Part shown: positions 1 through 7,969 of the stretch, one piece after another | Layout of the letters: each line of letters starts with the position of its first letter | Numbering within the stretch: position 1 is the first letter of the stretch | DNA from: JAAUTS01 sp038250235 | Lineage (GTDB): Bacteria; Verrucomicrobiota; Verrucomicrobiia; Methylacidiphilales; JAAUTS01 | Direction of reading: 5' to 3' | Assembly: GCA_038250235.1 (NCBI GenBank) | Contig: JBBSCO010000044.1 | Span: 1-25,261, forward strand | DNA length: 25,261 nucleotides | Notes under the pieces: model-generated | The model's input: only the letters and a program-made list of their open reading frames with translations | Told to the model about the DNA's origin: nothing | Database searches by the model: none | Made by a program: the position numbers and the translations under genes

Positions 1-526
1 CAGCATCCTACAACAAATCAATGATGACGGGTTGGCCTTGGAAATTGTCATCAGCGGTAAATACGCCATCCTGAACACTTGGGGTGGAATCAAAAAGGAT
101 GAGAAACAAGTCGCCTTGGAACTGCTGCAACTCCTCGGAATTTCGGAACTGTCCAATCGACCCTGGCCTTACCTTTCCCAGGGAGAACGCCAACGCGTCC
201 TCATTGCCCGCGCTCTCATGGCCAAACCGCAGCTGCTGATCGTGGATGAGCCCTGCGCCGGATTGGATCCGGTCGCGCGGTCCGTGTTTCTCAAGCTGCT
301 GGAGAATCTGGCCTGTCTGGAAAGCTCCCCGAATCTGGTTCTCGTCACCCACCATATCGAGGAAATCACGCCCGCCTTCACCCATGTTCTGATGTTGAAA
401 AAAGGAGCTGTCTTGGTCTCCGGGGAAAAACAACAGGTCATGACATCGAAAAATATGTCCGAAACCTTCGATGCCAAAATCAGACTCAAAGAGAGGTCAG
501 GAGTCTACTCCATGGTTTTTGAATAA
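1..526 (+). CDS. ABC transporter ATP-binding protein, ModF/YlmA-like (5' end outside window)
   Basis: This is the C-terminal part of an ABC ATPase. The open frame is already running at base 2, so the N-terminus and Walker A motif lie upstream of the window. Visible motifs are the ABC signature region YLSQGERQRVLIARALM (about 170-220), Walker B LLIVDEPCAGLD (about 232-267) and the switch histidine in LVTHHIEEI. The segment VISGKYAILNTWGG resembles the VLSGFFxSIGLY segment of the COG1119 (ModF/YlmA) ATPases, and the C-terminal shape fits too. Members of that group are soluble nucleotide-binding proteins whose substrates are mostly unknown; a molybdate link is inherited from ModF and is not shown here. 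The gene ends 15 bp before the convergent inositol-phosphatase gene. The ABC assignment is secure; the subfamily is likely but not certain. Confidence 0.9.
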   Translation, partial: SILQQINDDGLALEIVISGKYAILNTWGGIKKDEKQVALELLQLLGISELSNRPWPYLSQGERQRVLIARALMAKPQLLIVDEPCAGLDPVARSVFLKLLENLACLESSPNLVLVTHHIEEITPAFTHVLMLKKGAVLVSGEKQQVMTSKNMSETFDAKIRLKERSGVYSMVFE

Positions 527-541
527 CAGCCGCTGGATCAC

Positions 542-1300
542 TCACTCAAAGGGCAGCTCGATTTTCCCGTTCCAGGCTTTGATATGGTAATGATGTTTTT
601 CCGCACGCGGCCTCAGGACAACCTTTCCACCTGCTTCCTCGATCAAAAGTTTGCCCGCCGCGATGTCCCAGATTTTGATTCCCTGCTCGATGTAGACATC
701 AATGCGGGCAGAGGCAATATAAGCCATGTCCAAAGCAGCAGAGCCCATGGCCCGGAGTTTACGGGCCTGCACCGCGTAGTATTGGTAAAGCTCGAGACAT
801 TTGTCGATGGAGTCACGGTTCTTGGAAAAACCCAGTGCCATGATTGCCTCGTCAATTTTTTGACGTGAGCTGACCTTGATGGGCTTGCCGTTCAACGTCG
901 CTCCGCCCCCTTTGGTCGCGGAAAACATTTCGTCACGCATCGGATCATAAACCACCGCCGCCACAATCTCCGTGTCCAGCTGGCAGGCGATGGACACACA
1001 GAAATGAGGGATGCCATAAGCCAGGTTCACCGTGCCGTCAATCGGATCAACAATCCATTCGTAGCCCACGCCACCGTTGCCTTCACCACCTTCTTCGCCA
1101 AGCAAGGTATGATCGGGAAAAGCCCCAAGCAAGGCCTTGGTCAGTAATTCCTGCGTATCGACATCCATCTGGATTTTTAGGTCATGATGATGGGATTCGT
1201 TGATGACGATGTCTTCCAGAATGGATTTACGGATAAAGGTTCCGGCCTCGCGGGCGGCTTTTTCAGCAACCAAAAGAAGTTGGGACAAAGGTACTCTCAT
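542..1300 (-). CDS. Inositol monophosphatase family protein (SuhB/CysQ-like)
   Basis: This is a 252-residue Mg-dependent, Li-sensitive sugar-phosphatase fold enzyme. It carries the family metal-binding signatures: LLGEEGG (Glu about 69-70), WIVDPIDGTVN (Asp85 and Asp88) and the C-terminal WDIAAGKLLIEEAGG (Asp212). The RAMGSAAL segment (183-190) lines the substrate pocket in relatives. Family members hydrolyse myo-inositol 1-phosphate or related phosphates such as PAP or fructose-1,6-bisphosphate, and the sequence alone does not decide the substrate. The ATG at 1300 was chosen because it starts the conserved helix. A longer frame to 1366 would run into the smc 3' end and adds a basic segment with no family match. 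The chosen start leaves 19 bp to the smc stop, so co-transcription with smc is likely. Confidence 0.93.
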   Translation of the reverse strand: MRVPLSQLLLVAEKAAREAGTFIRKSILEDIVINESHHHDLKIQMDVDTQELLTKALLGAFPDHTLLGEEGGEGNGGVGYEWIVDPIDGTVNLAYGIPHFCVSIACQLDTEIVAAVVYDPMRDEMFSATKGGGATLNGKPIKVSSRQKIDEAIMALGFSKNRDSIDKCLELYQYYAVQARKLRAMGSAALDMAYIASARIDVYIEQGIKIWDIAAGKLLIEEAGGKVVLRPRAEKHHYHIKAWNGKIELPFE

Positions 1301-1319
1301 ACAAAGTGAAGCCTTGGAT

Positions 1320-4300
1320 TTATTCAGAGGAGGCAACCGGTGCCGCCTCTGACGCCTGATCCCCATAGTGCATCTTCTTCATCGATTCGGAGATGGAGGG
1401 GGTCATCCCATCTTCTTTTTCGTTGTTGTTGAAAAGAGGCGACTCTTCCTTCCTGCTCAAACGCACCGAGACGAGCTTGGAAACACCATGTTCTTCCATC
1501 GTGACCCCGTAAAGCACATCCGCACTGCTGATGGTGCGCTTGTTGTGCGTGATAACGCAGAACTGTGATTGGCTGACAAAACGGTTCAGGATACGGATGA
1601 ACCGGTTGATGTTGGATTCGTCCAGTGGCGCGTCCATTTCGTCGAGGAAACAGAACGGGCTCGGCTTCACCATGTAAATCGAGAACATCAGGGCGACCGC
1701 CGTCATGGTGCGCTCTCCCCCGGAAAGAAGGGTGATCGACTGCAACTGTTTGCCGGGGGGACGGGCCACAATTTCAATACCGCACTCCAGAGGATCTTCC
1801 GCATCCTGCAAAATGAGATCTGCTTTTCCTCCCCCGAAAATCTCGACGAACATCTCGGAAAAATTCTTCTGAATTTTGTCAAAAGTTTCGGCAAACATGA
1901 CCCGGGTCGTCTGGTTGATCTTCCGGATCGCGTCATGAAGCTGATCCCGTGAACTGACCAGGTCAGCCTCCTGCTGGGTCAGGAATGTGGCGCGCTGTTC
2001 GAGTTCTTCGTATTCGGTGATGGCCTCGACATTGACGGGGCCCATGCGATCAATTTTATCGCGTAATTCCTCAACTTCGGCAGAAATAACATCCCAGTCC
2101 ACTGGTTGCTCAGGTTCGCCTGGTTCTTCAATAACTTCAGGCTCAGACCCGTTGACTGTCAAATTTTCCTCATCAACGGATGACTGTTGAACAACCGAAG
2201 GTTCTGCAAAAGCAGAACTGTCATCAGGCATTTCAACGGACGCATCCGTCTCTTCTGATGTTTCGTTTTCGTTATCCGTTTCTTCTGTAATTTCCAGCCC
2301 CTCAGCACTCTCAATGACGATGTCAGACAAAGGTTGCTCCACCGGAGCGACAACCTTGGGCTCTTCCGGGGCCGGAGGCTGCGGCTCACGGGTAAGCAGG
2401 GTCAGATCAATCTGATACGAACGCATAATACGCTGGGTCAGGTTGTCCATCTTCATCTTCTGCTGGGCCACAGCCACTTCTTCGCGGCTGAACTGGGTCT
2501 GTAATTCCCCGGCTTTTTTGCGGTCTTCGCTGACAGACACTTCCAATTCGCCAACCTCCGCCAGTTGCATCGAGCGGGCCGAGAGTTGAACTTCCACTTC
2601 CTCCGCCAGTATCAGGCTGCGTTGACGGGACTCCTCGATGGTGGATTCTGCGCGGGCGATATTTTCACGACATTGGATCATTCTTCCGTCGAAATCGGAA
2701 ATTTCCTGACGCAGACGTTCGACACCTTCCGCAAGTTCGCGCACCCGGTGTTCGATGACCTGCTTCTGATGTCCGATGGCTTCCAGGCGCTGTTGCATGG
2801 AGGCCTCCTTGACACGGCACTCGGTGGTGGACTGGGTCCATTTTTCGACTTCGCCTGTCAACTGATGAAGCTGAACCGTGAGTGCTTCCTGTTCTTCGAC
2901 TTTCTGCTGGCGGGACTGCTCCAGTTCCTGAATGCGCAGTTGCAAGGCCTTGGTTTCTTCCTGATCGGAACCACCCTGCTCCTGCAGGCTCCCCCGCTCA
3001 TGCAGGACGGCCTGCAAACGGCCTGTAGATTCGTTGCGCTGGCGCTGCAATCCCTGCTGCTCGTAGTTCAGAGCGGATAGCTTACCTTCGATTTCCTGAC
3101 GCGATTTGAGTTCGGCCGAAAGAGAATCTTCCAACTGGGTGATGTTGTTTCGGGTGCTTTCGAGATTTTTGCCAGCAGCTTCGGCAGACTGCTGTACGCC
3201 CGGCAGTTGTTTTCTGAGATTCTGCAATTCGTTTTCCTGTTCGAGAACGGAATTGGAACGTCCCTGCTTCTTGCCACGCTTCTGCCAGCCTTCACGGAAC
3301 CAGATTTCACCGTCTCTCGTGACAAGATGTTTTTCCCGCCAGGTCCTGCGGAGTTTCTCTGCTTCAACCGAGTCTTCCACCACGGCATATTCAAATAGAA
3401 CACGGTCGACCAGTTTCTTCACATCACCGGCAGCTTTGACAAACTGATCAGCGGTTGGTTTTTCCGGCTGATCAGATCCTTCGACCGCAGTTGCGAGCAC
3501 GGGGGCTGAATGCTGAACCACGGTAGCTTTCAGAGGTTCAGGAGCGATCTGCTTACCTCCAAAGAAACGGTTAAGAATACGTTTGATTGCGCTTTCCTGG
3601 ACGGGGGCTGCGGAGAAACTGAAGGGCTCCGAAGAAACGGAGTTGGCAGCGGAGGTGTCCCGCACCAAGGGACGCTGCTTGGGTATGACGAAGTCCGGAA
3701 GATGAGAGACATCTGCCAGAACACCCGAACCCAATTGATCCAGTTCCCGGGCCAACTCGTCGAGAATTTCAGGCGATTTCACCAAGACCGCTTCACAGGC
3801 CGCACCTAGACAGGATTCGATCATGCGCTCGTAACCAGGCTCGACCTTGATAAAGTCCAGAACAGTTCCACTCACACCCCGGCCCTTGAATTTAGCCAAA
3901 AGTTTTTTAGTGGAATCGGAATAGCCCGAGCGGGTTTCGATGAATTTTTCCAAAGCCCGTATATTGGCCTGGAGTTCATCAAGACTGCCCTGGGATTCTT
4001 CCTGTTCCTTACGGGAGGTTTTCAGCGTTTCTTTAAGCGTTTCTGACTGCTGACGTTTTTCCGTAATCGCGGCTTCCAGCCTCGTGGCTGTGGCCTGCTC
4101 GGATTCAATCTGCTGGGCTAGGGCTCCACACTTGGCACCCAGTTCATCCCCCTGCTGGCGGATGAGGATTTCTTCTTCAACCGACTTGTCCTTGCGGACA
4201 CTGTGGTTGCGCTGCTGAAGATCAATAGCGGCCAGGCGGTTTCTCGACTCGTTCAATCCCTTGTCCGCAGCGGAGATTTCACTGTCTAAACGTGAACGCT

Positions 4301-5438
4301 GCTTGAGGTTGTCGGAGACGGCCTGTTTGCTTTCGTCCAGACGGCCCCGGAAGCCTGACAACTCCTCCAACACAAAACCGACGCCGGACCGGCTTTCGTT
4401 GTATTCGCTGCTGATGGACTCCATCTGTTCCTGCTGGATGCGGAGTTTTTCTTCGTTGGCGGAAATTTCCAGGCGGTTACGTTCTTTCAGCTCTTCCAGT
4501 TCGACAATGCGCTGTTCATTGAAGGAGATTTCCTGACGTCCGCTCTGTACGGCATTTTCAGCTGCTGCTTTTTCTGATTCCAGATTGCGCAGGGTCAGTT
4601 CCAGATTCTGAAGGTCGGAACGTTTTTGGCGAAGGTCGTTTTCGCGGCGATCAACAGCTCCACGGATTCCTTCGAACTCCATCTGCAGGGTCTGGACCAG
4701 GCCTTCGCCGGTATCGAGACGATGTTTGATTTCCTTGTATTGATGCCAGGCAAGTCGGGTGTCGAGGTATTGCAGGCGCTGGTGCATTTCCTTGTAGCGA
4801 CGGGCTTTGGAAGCCTGGCGTTGAAGGGAGCCGATCTGGCGGGTGACTTCCTTGATGATGTCATGGACACGGAGAAGATTCGCTTCGGTCAACTCGAGCT
4901 TGCGCATCGCTTCTTTTTTCTGCGACTTGAAGCGGGTGATGCCTGCGGCTTCTTCAAAGATGGCGCGGCGGTCTTCCGGCTTGGAACTGAGGATCTGGTC
5001 GATCTTCCCCTGTTCCATGATGGAGTAGGCAGAACGCCCGATGCCGGTGTCCATGAAAAGCTTGTGGATGTCTTTAAGGCGGCAGGGGGTCTTATTGATT
5101 TCGTATTCGCTGCGGCCATCACGGAAAACACGGCGTGAAATACGGACTTCGTTGTAATCAACAGCCAACTCTTTTTCACAATCGGCAAAAGTCAGGGATA
5201 CTTCCGCCATGTTGAGCGGTTTACGGCTGTCGGTGCCGCCAAAGATGACATCCTGCATCTGGCCGCCGCGGAGGGCTTTGGCCGACGTTTCGCCCAATAC
5301 CCAGCGGATGGAATCGAGAACGTTGCTTTTACCGCACCCATTGGGGCCGACGATGGCTGTGACGCCGGGGTGAAAATTGATTGTGGTCTGATCGGCGAAA
5401 GACTTGAAACCGACCACTTCTAAGGACTTCAGATACAT
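1320..5438 (-). CDS. smc: Chromosome segregation ATPase SMC, enlarged by two insertions
   Basis: This 1372-residue protein is the structural maintenance of chromosomes ATPase, which loads on and extrudes DNA together with ScpA and ScpB in the cytoplasm. The N-terminal head has Walker A GPNGCGKSN (31-39). It is followed by a long coiled coil, the hinge (from about 519), the returning coiled coil, and the C-terminal head with the signature LLSGGERTMTA (about 1236) and Walker B FCFLDEMDAPLDE. Bacterial SMC is usually near 1150-1200 residues. The excess lies in three places. A Ser/Pro/Ala-rich insertion sits inside the hinge (about 591-672). A strongly acidic Pro/Glu/Ser segment interrupts the second coiled coil near the head (about 1017-1112). 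A tail of about 45 residues follows the ATPase core. The frame is continuous, so these are insertions rather than frameshifts. The start fits the family N-terminus MYLKSLEVVGFKSF. ScpA and ScpB are not in the window. Confidence 0.97.
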   Translation of the reverse strand: MYLKSLEVVGFKSFADQTTINFHPGVTAIVGPNGCGKSNVLDSIRWVLGETSAKALRGGQMQDVIFGGTDSRKPLNMAEVSLTFADCEKELAVDYNEVRISRRVFRDGRSEYEINKTPCRLKDIHKLFMDTGIGRSAYSIMEQGKIDQILSSKPEDRRAIFEEAAGITRFKSQKKEAMRKLELTEANLLRVHDIIKEVTRQIGSLQRQASKARRYKEMHQRLQYLDTRLAWHQYKEIKHRLDTGEGLVQTLQMEFEGIRGAVDRRENDLRQKRSDLQNLELTLRNLESEKAAAENAVQSGRQEISFNEQRIVELEELKERNRLEISANEEKLRIQQEQMESISSEYNESRSGVGFVLEELSGFRGRLDESKQAVSDNLKQRSRLDSEISAADKGLNESRNRLAAIDLQQRNHSVRKDKSVEEEILIRQQGDELGAKCGALAQQIESEQATATRLEAAITEKRQQSETLKETLKTSRKEQEESQGSLDELQANIRALEKFIETRSGYSDSTKKLLAKFKGRGVSGTVLDFIKVEPGYERMIESCLGAACEAVLVKSPEILDELARELDQLGSGVLADVSHLPDFVIPKQRPLVRDTSAANSVSSEPFSFSAAPVQESAIKRILNRFFGGKQIAPEPLKATVVQHSAPVLATAVEGSDQPEKPTADQFVKAAGDVKKLVDRVLFEYAVVEDSVEAEKLRRTWREKHLVTRDGEIWFREGWQKRGKKQGRSNSVLEQENELQNLRKQLPGVQQSAEAAGKNLESTRNNITQLEDSLSAELKSRQEIEGKLSALNYEQQGLQRQRNESTGRLQAVLHERGSLQEQGGSDQEETKALQLRIQELEQSRQQKVEEQEALTVQLHQLTGEVEKWTQSTTECRVKEASMQQRLEAIGHQKQVIEHRVRELAEGVERLRQEISDFDGRMIQCRENIARAESTIEESRQRSLILAEEVEVQLSARSMQLAEVGELEVSVSEDRKKAGELQTQFSREEVAVAQQKMKMDNLTQRIMRSYQIDLTLLTREPQPPAPEEPKVVAPVEQPLSDIVIESAEGLEITEETDNENETSEETDASVEMPDDSSAFAEPSVVQQSSVDEENLTVNGSEPEVIEEPGEPEQPVDWDVISAEVEELRDKIDRMGPVNVEAITEYEELEQRATFLTQQEADLVSSRDQLHDAIRKINQTTRVMFAETFDKIQKNFSEMFVEIFGGGKADLILQDAEDPLECGIEIVARPPGKQLQSITLLSGGERTMTAVALMFSIYMVKPSPFCFLDEMDAPLDESNINRFIRILNRFVSQSQFCVITHNKRTISSADVLYGVTMEEHGVSKLVSVRLSRKEESPLFNNNEKEDGMTPSISESMKKMHYGDQASEAAPVASSE

Positions 5439-5444
5439 CTTTAT

Positions 5445-5473
5445 TGTTTATGGGGATGCAATGGCCGTGACAA
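5445..5473 (-). promoter_or_regulatory. Possible sigma70-like promoter for smc
   Basis: On the minus strand TTGTCA (5473-5468) and TAAACA (5450-5445) are separated by exactly 17 bases and end a few bases before the smc start codon. The -35 box matches the consensus at five of six positions, while the -10 box matches at only three. No Shine-Dalgarno site is visible before the ATG. This is a weak prediction from pattern alone. Confidence 0.25.
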
Positions 5474-5482
5474 GGAAAACAA

Positions 5483-5499
5483 ACTACTAATTGTGTAGT
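5483..5499. repeat. Short inverted repeat between smc and the M20 gene
   Basis: ACTAC (5483-5487) and GTAGT (5495-5499) flank a 7-base spacer in the AT-rich gap shared by the two divergent genes. The position would suit an operator. A five-base arm occurs often by chance, so this is only a candidate site. Confidence 0.2.
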
Positions 5500-5608
5500 A
5501 ATGTTAAAAAGCTACCAGATTCAGTATTGTCGTAACTCTCTGGGAATCAAGACTTTCAAAAAAGAGCTGTCAGGATTCCCTCCTTCCGCTAAGTTGTCAC
5601 GGTCACTT

Positions 5609-6739
5609 ATGCCCGCCTTAAGCCCCACTGCCCTCCTTTTGCAAAAACTGGTACAAATTCCCAGCGTCAACCCAGCGGACAATCCCGGAGTGGAAAAGCC
5701 GGGCGAAGAAGCCTGTGCCGTTTTCATTAAAGCGTATTTGAACTCAATCGGGGCCAGAGCGAGTCTGGAAAAGGTTCTACCCGGCAGACCGAATGTTCTG
5801 GGAATCTTCCCTTCCGTGCCTCGCCCCAAATTCCGGCTCTTGATCGCCCCCCATACCGACACGGTCAGCGTCGTGGGCATGACGATCAACCCCTTTTCCG
5901 GCACCGTTTCACAAGGCAAGCTCTGGGGCCGGGGCGCCTCCGACACCAAAGGCCCGATGGCGGCGATGCTCTCAGGCCTCAACGAGTGGTATGCCGCGCG
6001 TCGTGGAAAAAAACCGTCCATTGCCGTGACGTTTGCCGGTTTGATGGGGGAAGAAGCCGGCAACCAGGGCGCGTATGCACTGGCAAAACAAAAACGTCCC
6101 TTTGATCTGGCCATCATCGGCGAGCCAACCGATCTGAAGATTGTCCATGCCAACAATGGAGTACTCTGGCTCCGAATGGAAACAACCGGCAAAGCCCGCC
6201 ACGCCTCCATCAATATCGCCCGCGAGAACGCCATCTACCAATTGTTACCTGCTTTGAACTTTTGGCAGGATCTTCAGCAACGTATCACGCGGGATTCTTC
6301 CTGGGGCATCCGTTCGATCTGCGTTTCCACCATTCATGGAGGTAGTAAAACCAATATCTCCCCTGCCTCATGCCACGCTCAGGTCGATATCCGCACCGCT
6401 CCCGACGCTAACATTGATCTGGTTGAAAAAAAGATCGTCCGGGAGCTTAAAAAAGTGGCCCCTTCCGTCAGAATCAAAATCGAAGGCCGTTCCCTCCCCC
6501 TGAACACCCCCCCGCAACATCCTCTCATCCAGCGTGTGTTGCCAGCCACCAAAGGGCTTGCCCAGGCGCCTTGGTTCTGTGATGCCGGCATTTTTTCCGA
6601 AGAGGGCATACCCTCGATCTCTTTCGGCCCTGGCTCCATCAAGCAGGCCCATACCAAAGACGAATGGATACGCCTGGAGGATTTGGAGGAAGGTAAAAAG
6701 CGTTTTATCAAAATCCTTGAACTTCTGGAAGATACCTAA
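5609..6739 (+). CDS. M20 family metallo-deacylase (ArgE/DapE/acetylornithine deacetylase type)
   Basis: This 376-residue cytoplasmic enzyme belongs to the M20 di-zinc peptidase/deacylase family. The order of metal and catalytic residues is complete: PHTDT (His82 and Asp84), WGRGASDTKGPMAAM (bridging Asp112), GLMGEEAG (catalytic Glu148 and zinc Glu149), IGEPTDL (Glu172) and a C-terminal AHTKDEW histidine. The region around 180-300 is the dimerisation (lid) domain with the usual GKARHAS motif. Relatives remove acetyl or succinyl groups from acetylornithine or succinyl-diaminopimelate, or cleave dipeptides, and the exact substrate cannot be read from the motifs. The frame is open from 5501, but the ATG at 5609 gives the normal family N-terminus. 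No clear ribosome-binding site precedes either start. The stop codon overlaps the next ATG by one base (TAATG). Confidence 0.9.
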   Translation: MPALSPTALLLQKLVQIPSVNPADNPGVEKPGEEACAVFIKAYLNSIGARASLEKVLPGRPNVLGIFPSVPRPKFRLLIAPHTDTVSVVGMTINPFSGTVSQGKLWGRGASDTKGPMAAMLSGLNEWYAARRGKKPSIAVTFAGLMGEEAGNQGAYALAKQKRPFDLAIIGEPTDLKIVHANNGVLWLRMETTGKARHASINIARENAIYQLLPALNFWQDLQQRITRDSSWGIRSICVSTIHGGSKTNISPASCHAQVDIRTAPDANIDLVEKKIVRELKKVAPSVRIKIEGRSLPLNTPPQHPLIQRVLPATKGLAQAPWFCDAGIFSEEGIPSISFGPGSIKQAHTKDEWIRLEDLEEGKKRFIKILELLEDT

Positions 6740-6900
6740 TGTTTCCACCCTCGACCTTGGCCGTCTGGCGAATCTGGGATAAAGCCCCTCCGGAATGGTA
6801 TCTCATTTATGTTATCTGCGCGTTTTTGGGAGTCTTGGTTGTTTACGTTCTCTGGAAAATCTGGGGCGGTGCTGATGACTCCGACGACGACAAGGACTGA
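6739..6900 (+). CDS. 53-residue single-pass membrane miniprotein
   Basis: This small frame lies between the M20 and RluE-like genes, with its ATG sharing one base with the upstream TAA stop (TAATG), an arrangement typical of translational coupling. The product has a short aromatic N-terminus (two Trp, WRIWDKAPPEWY), one hydrophobic helix at about 22-40 (LIYVICAFLGVLVVYVLW), and a short acidic tail rich in Asp (ADDSDDDKD). This layout is that of an inner-membrane anchor with a charged tail. I recognise no family and propose no function. The frame fills a gap that would otherwise be empty, and its 3' part overlaps possible early starts of the next gene. A chance frame cannot be excluded, but the coupling and the clean helix make it more likely real than not. 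Confidence 0.6.
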   Translation: MFPPSTLAVWRIWDKAPPEWYLIYVICAFLGVLVVYVLWKIWGGADDSDDDKD

Positions 6901-6955
6901 TAGCAGCAAAGAAAGTTTATCCGTGCCATCCATCCAATCCGTGGTTCACTTTCCC

Positions 6956-7519
6956 ATGCTCCTTGCGTTTCATAAACCCTACGGCGTTATCAGCCAGTTT
7001 ACTCCAGACGGTTCAAGCAGCCAGACCTTGCAATCTTTTAATTTCCCAAAAAACGTCTATTCCCTTGGACGCTTGGATGCAGACTCCGAAGGGCTACTCC
7101 TGCTGAGCGATGAATCTGGCCTGAACACGCGGCTATTGGATCCGGAAAACAGGCATAAACGAAGCTACTGGGTTCAGGTGGAAGGCTCGCCGACCGAAGA
7201 ATCCCTGCAAAAGCTCCGCCAAGGTCCGGCCATTCAAGGTCACCGCTGTCTTCCCTGCCAAGCCCGCATTCTGGAACCGCAACCCAGCCTTCCCCCGAGA
7301 AACCCGCCGATCCGCGAACGCAAAACGATTCCGACCTGCTGGTTGGAACTGGAACTGATCGAGGGCAAAAATCGCCAGGTTCGAAGGATGACAGCCTCTG
7401 TGGGGCACCCCACCCTGCGGCTACTGCGTGTCAAAATCGGAGATTTTCAATTGGGAGTCCTGGCACCCGGCGAATGGCGTGAATTGGATGTGTCCGAACG
7501 TGGGCTCGTGATGGCCTGA
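6956..7519 (+). CDS. RluE-like 23S rRNA pseudouridine synthase (RsuA/RluB/E/F family)
   Basis: This 187-residue enzyme isomerises a uridine in rRNA to pseudouridine. The catalytic motif GRLDADSEGLLLLS carries the essential Asp41. The C-terminal part (PPIRERKTIPTCWLELEL, EGKNRQVRRMTA, then HPTLRLLR and GEWREL) follows E. coli RluE closely, which modifies 23S U2457. There is no N-terminal S4 domain, as in RluE. The frame is open much further upstream. In-frame alternatives are ATG 6875, which would overlap the miniprotein gene, and GTG 6923. ATG 6956 was chosen because it begins just before the conserved HKPYGVISQF segment, but it lacks a clear ribosome-binding site and the true N-terminus is uncertain. 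The gene ends 3 bp from the convergent receiver-domain gene. Confidence 0.9.
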   Translation: MLLAFHKPYGVISQFTPDGSSSQTLQSFNFPKNVYSLGRLDADSEGLLLLSDESGLNTRLLDPENRHKRSYWVQVEGSPTEESLQKLRQGPAIQGHRCLPCQARILEPQPSLPPRNPPIRERKTIPTCWLELELIEGKNRQVRRMTASVGHPTLRLLRVKIGDFQLGVLAPGEWRELDVSERGLVMA

Positions 7520-7522
7520 TGC

Positions 7523-7921
7523 TTAGGAGGAAGGCTGATGGCTCTTGAACGCGCGGATAAGAGCCGAATAAAGCTCTTCAGGTGGCAGCATTTTACTAAC
7601 AAATCCATTGGCACCCAAAGCCAGCGCCCGCTTCATCTCTTCGTCCCGGTAACCCAGGCCTGTAAAAATTATGATCGGGGCATCCGGCAATAATTTTCTG
7701 ATGGCCGGTATCAGATCGATACCGTTTTTATCCTTCAACCGGATATCCAAAACCACGGCGTCGCAGTTGTTCTCGCGGATGATTTTTTCGAGACCTTCTG
7801 AATCCTGGAGGGAATGCACGCAGTGCCCGGCCCGGCTGAGAAATTCATTTAGAAATCTGCTGACCATCGGTTCGTCATCGATGACCAAAATTTCATGATG
7901 TTCCGGTTTGCCAGATGACAT
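7523..7921 (-). CDS. Stand-alone response regulator receiver domain
   Basis: This is a protein of about 132 residues consisting of one CheY-like receiver domain and no output domain. In numbering from the longer ATG at 7939, the acidic pair is Asp21/Asp22, the phospho-acceptor is Asp65 in VVLDIRLKDKNG, the switch Thr is Thr93 in IIFTGLG and the conserved Lys is Lys116 in SKMLPPEEL. All are in place, so it should be phosphorylatable. ATG 7921 and ATG 7939 are both possible, and neither has a strong ribosome-binding site. No histidine kinase is nearby, so its partner is unknown. It may act as a phosphorelay intermediate or bind a target protein directly. It is transcribed divergently from the glutamate dehydrogenase gene across less than 50 bp, so the two promoters must be closely packed. 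Confidence 0.92.
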   Translation of the reverse strand: MSSGKPEHHEILVIDDEPMVSRFLNEFLSRAGHCVHSLQDSEGLEKIIRENNCDAVVLDIRLKDKNGIDLIPAIRKLLPDAPIIIFTGLGYRDEEMKRALALGANGFVSKMLPPEELYSALIRAFKSHQPSS

Positions 7922-7969
7922 GTAACGAGACAACATCATTGAAGCCTGCGCGTCAAACCCAGAAACATC

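Noticed and set aside
2565..3080. A 171-residue plus-strand frame with hydrophobic stretches
   Set aside because: It is antisense to the SMC coiled coil; Leu-rich content reflects Gln/Glu/Lys codons read backwards.
4626..5138. A 170-residue plus-strand frame
   Set aside because: It is antisense to the SMC N-terminal head and coiled coil and shows no independent evidence.
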